Shown: positions 59,971-64,000 of the stretch, piece after piece
How positions within the stretch are numbered: the stretch's first letter is position 1
Layout of the letters: every line of letters starts with the position of its first letter
Source: Rostratula benghalensis
Taxonomy: Eukaryota > Chordata > Aves > Charadriiformes > Rostratulidae
Length of the DNA stretch: 64,000 bases
Reading direction: 5' to 3'
Assembly (NCBI GenBank): GCA_013399305.1
Contig: VXAI01000019.1
Location: forward strand, 8,254,029 to 8,318,028
Translations under genes and position numbers: made by a program
The notes under the pieces: model-generated
Seen by the model: only the letters and a program-made list of their open reading frames with translations
Database searches by the model: none
What the model was told of the DNA's origin: nothing

Positions 59971-62919
59971 AAAATACTTCCTAAAGTACCCCCCCTGTGG
60001 TTGCTGCCTTTGGATGCCCTTTTAAATGCCCTGCCTGAGAATCCCCTCTACCACTGAATCATTTTTAGCCATCTTACACCTTCTTAAATGATCCTCTCAG
60101 CCCCTCTCACACACAGAATAAAGTACCCAAAGCATTTACTCACTCTTCTTTGAGTTGGCCCCTTGGGCAGACAGATCCTTTATCACGTGTCACTACCCCT
60201 TGTGACAGCCCTTCTGACTTTTTGTGTGCATTTGGGTTTGTCTTGAGGCTGGATTGCCTGAAAAGAGGGATCACTGAAAACGTTAAAAAGAAGAACTCCT
60301 CGTGCTTCTATGAAAGCTTGTGTGAAAAGTGAAGGCAAGGTTTAAAAACTGTCCCATTTGTGAACTATTTTTTCCCTGTGATTCATACCTACCCCCTCCC
60401 GTTTCAGCAAGAAGGTTTCTAAGAGAATTGTCTACAAAGAGCTTTTCCCTCTGAGCAGCTTTTCCCCTTTTGTGCCGTTGGTGGGACCACACGAACTCGG
60501 GGTGGGAAAGGGCTGTGTTGTGTGAAAGCTCTGACCAGGTTCCTGCAGTGGGATGAATAGCAAATCCCACGGGGTTCAAAGGAGCTGAGCACAGGCATCC
60601 CTGAGAGAGGAGGGATCTCTGCTGGTCCCAGGGATAAGTCTCAGAGCTGTCCTTCCACTGCTTCCTCCTGCAGATGCTCTGCTAACGAGAAAGACTCTCT
60701 CTAATTCCAAAAAAATTGGGGTAAGGTTATGGATATCAACGTGGAGTCTCTTTTTGCCACCGTGAAAGACTCGTCCTTTAGATTCTGGAATGCAGTCACG
60801 GAAAGAATCCATTCAGCCAAAAAAAACCCCAGCCTTCAAAACCCTGAGTTCATTTACCACGATATTTTAAAGGGTTCCTCTCTGTCACCCTGCCCCAGGC
60901 ACTGCAGATCTTACGCCCAAGTGTGTCTTCTCCTTCCCTTGCAATTAAATCCAGATCCTTGTTTGCAGGCTCATGGTGTTGCTGACCCCCTGTCCCCCCT
61001 CCCTGCCAGAGTTATTTGAGCTGGGGCCACAGGAGGTGTCCAAAATCATGGGCTTTGTCCCAGAAACTCTTTCACGTGGGAAAGTGTACAACCTGGGGAA
61101 TAGGGAAGGAGGTGGAACATCAAGCAAAGCACTTTATAACCTGGAGGGCAGGAGAGCATTGGCTTATTTGGGTAGAATTAAACTATATTAAGAATTAAAC
61201 TATATTAAGAATTAAACTGTTTGGTGTCCTTCCCCCTTGCCAGGCTGGGGTGAACACTCAGCGCTGGAGCTGTTCTCTCCAGCCTGATTTTTCCCTGATT
61301 ATTTTTTCCCCTAAATCCAGCCATCAAACATGCTCTTCCCTCCACACAGGCTTCCCCCTGTGCTGCCCAGGATTACATTCAACCACGCCAATCAGCGGGA
61401 CGCAGACTTCTAAGATTTGTTTTCTGGAAACACTCAGATCCCAAAGCCTCCCTGAAGAGCCCAGATTGTTCTCAACATTTGCTGGGAGTTATCAACAATT
61501 TAGAAAACAGCTGCCAAAGGTCATTCCAGCTACAGATGCTTGGAAACACAGGGGGCCGGTTTTATTGATCTTTTTCCCTGGAAAAGAGCTTTTAGAAAAA
61601 AAAAAAAATAAATCTAACTGTGTTGTGGAACTGAAGACGGTGACAGATGTTGATCACCACTTGGCCAAAGGTTGGGAGAGGTGGGGCTGGGGGGTGGGTG
61701 GTGTTTGTCAGGGTTGGGTTGAGGGTGAAAGACTCTGCCGTGACGCTGTTGTTAGGTCCTCGTGTGGCAACAGCTCATCTCGGCGTGTGCCTCTGACCTG
61801 GCACCCTCCTCCTCTCCCAGTAACTCCGGGAAGCTGGCTCAGCTGGTTGGGGGAGAGCTCACGGCTTCCCCCGGCGAGACCTGGAGCCCTCCCAGAAATC
61901 CAGGTATCGCCGTCAACCGAATCACTCAGCCCCCGGGCCCGGCTGCCACGTGAATCATGATCTTTAGGAAAACTTGATGGCTGCGGGCCAACCCAGCAGC
62001 TGGATTGTATTAAGTTCACATTTTTTAAGGACAAGGGTTACAATAACAAGATCTTGTGTTACTCAATTTACTCAATTAGGTAACGTAGTTACCTTAATGG
62101 CTCTGTAACAGTTTGCCGGTGTCAGGAACGATATAATTTGTTTCTGCCAGGTAATGCCAAAGAAGGGAATTCCGTAGGAGGAGGCAGTGGGGTTGAAAAC
62201 GTAAGAAGAGGGGCAAAATCGGCTCGCTCCTGCTGAGAATTAAAGCAAAACGACAACAGACGTTCATCTCAGAGAATAAATCTGAGTCGGAGAACTTCGG
62301 GGCCTGGAAAGCACAAGCAAAAAGTTTAAACCTGATGCACCAGCAACAGGAAAAAAAAAAAACCCAACCAACAAACCAACAACAGCAGAGGACCCCCCCA
62401 GAAAGTGTGTCTCTTTACACACACACCATGTGCAGAGGGTGATAGAGCTCTGGATGGGAACGGTGGGGTTTTCCCATCTGCCCAGTGCTCCCCAGGATGA
62501 TGTTTTCCATGGGAGAGCATTTGGGAATCTCTAGTGACGGGCTAATGAACAAGGAAATTTGATTTCAGTCGTTAGACCACTAAGGTTACTCTCATTTCTG
62601 TTGCACGGGGATATATCTCAGTACTGACAAACTCTAGTTTCACACAATGCCCGTGATATTGCAGAATTTGCTTTATAAGCCACAAAAGCGGTTAAACCAT
62701 TTAGTAAAGGTGCAAGCTGTGCCATCCACAGAGCTGAAAATTTCTAGAAAGCTCACTACATCCAACGGCCCACAGCGTTTAGTGGCAGCTTCTCCCTACA
62801 AACCATTCCACTTCGCTGGCAGCCTGTGCGGGGGGGTGGTGGGGGGTGGGCGGTATTTTGAAGCGTGGAGAAAAACCCAAAAGGATCGATGTTGGCTCTT
62901 TTAAGAACTGAACTTCCTT
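59971..62919. other. HPGD upstream region, no gene seen
   Basis: GC content rises toward HPGD. The region has a 17-bp tandem repeat (61175-61218), a 237-codon frame without known domains (61250-61960) and a 7-bp-arm inverted repeat (62078-62094). Proximal control elements of HPGD are expected here but cannot be proven. Confidence 0.5.
61175..61218. repeat. 17-bp tandem repeat, 2.6 copies
   Basis: The unit GAATTAAACTATATTAA occurs at 61175-61191 and 61192-61208 without mismatch, followed by a ten-base partial copy. Confidence 0.95.
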
Positions 62920-63368
62920 TCACTCCCTCGCCCGGCTGCTGAAGCGACCGGTGCCAACCCCAGAGCCCTTCCCAAACCTTCCTGCGGGTTCCCCTGCCAC
63001 CCCTGGGGGCACAAAGCCTTGTCCCCACACACACCTCGGAAGGGACCCCCGGCTGTCCCGGACCCCCGTCCCTCCCCGGGGGGTCTTCGCCCCTCGCCGG
63101 GCAGCCCCGAGGGGTGAGGAGGGGATGGAGCTGCTCTCCCCGATCCCGGGCTTCATCCCGGTACCGGGAAGGGCGCGATCCTGCCCGCCCCCCGCCCCCT
63201 CCTCCCCTTCGCTCCCCCCGGCCGGGCGGCTCCCGGCCCGCGGAGGAGGAGGAGAAGGAGGAGGAGGAGGAAGAGGGAAAGAGGGAGGGAAGGAGGGAAG
63301 GAGGGAGGGAACCGGGCAGGTGACACCGCGCTCGGTCGCTCCGGCTCGGTGGCGGCGGCGGGGCCACC
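62920..63368 (+). promoter_or_regulatory. HPGD: HPGD promoter CpG island and 5'UTR
   Basis: GC- and CpG-dense sequence begins abruptly near 62920 and continues through exon 2. GC-box-like CCCGCCC and CCCCGCCCC occur at about 63184-63198, and GGGCGG at about 63224. I see no TATA box in the last 300 bp. This fits a CpG-island promoter with dispersed starts. A 70-base pure-purine tract (63242-63311) lies just upstream of the start codon, probably in the 5'UTR or core promoter. The transcription start is not determinable here. Confidence 0.8.
63242..63311 (+). repeat. 70-base polypurine (GGA/GGGA) tract
   Basis: Only A and G for 70 bases, first GGA-type repeats and then GGGA/GGAAG. It lies 57 bases before the HPGD start codon. 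Confidence 0.97.
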
Positions 63369-63461
63369 ATGCACGTCAATGGGAAGGTGGCCCTGGTGAC
63401 CGGCGGGGCTCAGGGCATCGGACGAGCGTTCGCCCAGGCGCTGCTGGGCAAAGGAGCCAAG
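63369..63461 (+). CDS. HPGD: 15-hydroxyprostaglandin dehydrogenase (NAD+), coding exon 1
   Basis: HPGD oxidises the 15-hydroxyl group of prostaglandins and related eicosanoids with NAD+, the first step of their inactivation in the cytosol. The exon encodes residues 1-31, starting [13 protein letters not shown]. The start sits in an ideal Kozak context (GCCACCATG). Residues 11-18 are TGGAQGIG, the short-chain dehydrogenase TGxxxGxG cofactor loop, where mammals have Ala at position 13. The exon ends with Lys31 and a clean donor (AAG|GTGAGC), in phase 0. The catalytic Ser-Tyr-Lys residues are encoded by later exons outside the window. The long frame at 62951-63832 runs through in another phase and is not coding. 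Confidence 0.97.
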
Positions 63462-63583
63462 GTGAGCCCCGGGAAGGGCCCGCTCCCCGCCTTCCCCACC
63501 CCGTAGCGGCCGGGACGGGGCTCTCTCCGTCCGTCCGTCCGTCCGTCCGTCCGTGCTCAGCCTTTCCCTCCCTGCTCGCCCAG
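63462..63583 (+). other. HPGD: HPGD intron 1 (122 bp)
   Basis: A GT...AG intron of only 122 bp, GC-rich, with seven tandem TCCG units at 63526-63553 just before the pyrimidine-rich acceptor. Confidence 0.93.
63526..63553. repeat. (TCCG)7 microsatellite in HPGD intron 1
   Basis: Seven uninterrupted TCCG units, with two CpG-adjacent steps per unit boundary. The array ends 30 bases before the exon 2 acceptor junction. Confidence 0.97.
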
Positions 63584-63707
63584 GTCGCCCTGCTGGACCG
63601 CAACGCGGAGGCCGGCCAGGAGAGCAAGGCGGCCTTGGACGAGCAGTTCGAGCCGCAGAGGTCGGTGTTCATCCCCTGCGACGTGACCGAGCCCGAGCAG
63701 CTGAAAG
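63584..63707 (+). CDS. HPGD: 15-hydroxyprostaglandin dehydrogenase (NAD+), coding exon 2 (gene continues)
   Basis: Encodes residues 32-72 plus the first base of codon 73. Asp36, in VALLDRN at the end of the second beta strand, is the residue that selects NAD over NADP in this family. The block [11 protein letters not shown] is nearly identical to mammalian HPGD, and CDV at 63-65 contains the conserved adenine-contacting Asp64. The acceptor is CCAG at 63580-63583 and the donor is AAAG|GTAAGG, in phase 1. The first codon base G would combine with the next exon to give Asp or a similar residue. The remaining exons lie beyond the window. Confidence 0.97.
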
Positions 63708-64000
63708 GTAAGGAGCGGCGACGGGGCAGCCCCCAGCCCCCTTGGCCGAGCCGGAGCCCTGCGGGGATGGGCCCCGGAGCCCCCCATCGCACCCCACAGC
63801 GGCCGGGGAAGGGGTCTGGGGGTTGGTTCTGAACCTGCAGCGGTGAAATGTTGCCGCCAGCCCCCCTGCTTTTGCACCCTCTTGCCGAAGCACAGCCAAA
63901 GAAATCACTTCCATTGAGCACCGCGTGTGATAGTTCTGCACGAAAGCCTCTGCAGAAAATAATTGTTATTTTATGAGCAACGCATATATGTATATACATA
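63708..64000 (+). other. HPGD: HPGD intron 2, 5' part
   Basis: Begins with GTAAGG. CpG-rich DNA continues to about 63830 and then changes to AT-rich sequence. The intron runs past the window end. Confidence 0.9.

Noticed and set aside
62756..63379. 207-codon minus-strand frame over the HPGD promoter, and a similar one at 63376-63999
   Set aside because: Both are low-complexity (poly-Ser, Pro and Gly) products of the CpG island and polypurine tract, with no recognisable domain.
62951..63832. 293-codon + strand frame across the HPGD CpG island
   Set aside because: It is out of phase with the HPGD coding exons and reads through introns. GC-rich sequence contains few stop codons, so the length is not informative.
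1..64000. CRISPR arrays, operons, tRNA genes, rRNA genes and bacterial elements
   Set aside because: The window is vertebrate nuclear DNA. I saw no spaced identical repeats and no tRNA B-box/A-box pairs.

Overview
The window looks like bird nuclear DNA. It carries two vertebrate genes that are adjacent and in the same transcriptional order in mammals. The left end holds the last coding exon of GLRA3 (glycine receptor alpha-3) on the + strand. The right end holds the promoter CpG island and first two coding exons of HPGD (15-hydroxyprostaglandin dehydrogenase), also on the + strand. About 61 kb of non-coding DNA lies between them. The bird assignment rests on at least fifteen CR1 LINE fragments, the absence of Alu, B1 or L1-type repeats, and two copies of an LTR-like element I recognise from bird genomes. 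I cannot name the species.

Layout. 1-1823 is the end of the last GLRA3 intron. 1824-2093 is the final GLRA3 exon, with MA helix, TM4 and C-terminus. From 2094 runs the 3'UTR, with a first canonical poly(A) signal at 2853 and further candidates to 6684. From about 6.7 kb to 62.9 kb I find no convincing gene. This part is AT-rich unique sequence broken by CR1 fragments on both strands, two LTR-like copies in opposite orientation (35656-36466 minus, 47721-47960 plus), homopolymer runs and microsatellites, a 66-base N gap, and several perfect palindromes or tandem duplications. A CpG-enriched patch near 18.8-19.3 kb stands out from its surroundings. 62920-63830 is a CpG island holding HPGD exon 1 (63369-63461), a 122-bp intron and exon 2 (63584-63707). 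Intron 2 runs off the right edge.

The two genes are not known to work together. GLRA3 is a chloride-channel subunit of inhibitory synapses, and HPGD inactivates prostaglandins. Their adjacency is conserved synteny. The intervening DNA would contain GLRA3 3'-end signals and HPGD upstream control elements, but no individual enhancer can be proven from one sequence.

I found no new biological system. The most useful observations are small: a nonsense change three codons before the ancestral GLRA3 stop, with that old stop still in frame; an orphan CpG-rich patch; an internally repetitive LTR-like element; very old CR1 copies; and exact palindromes and tandem duplications. Most long open frames here are translations of CR1 repeats or of the stop-poor CpG island.
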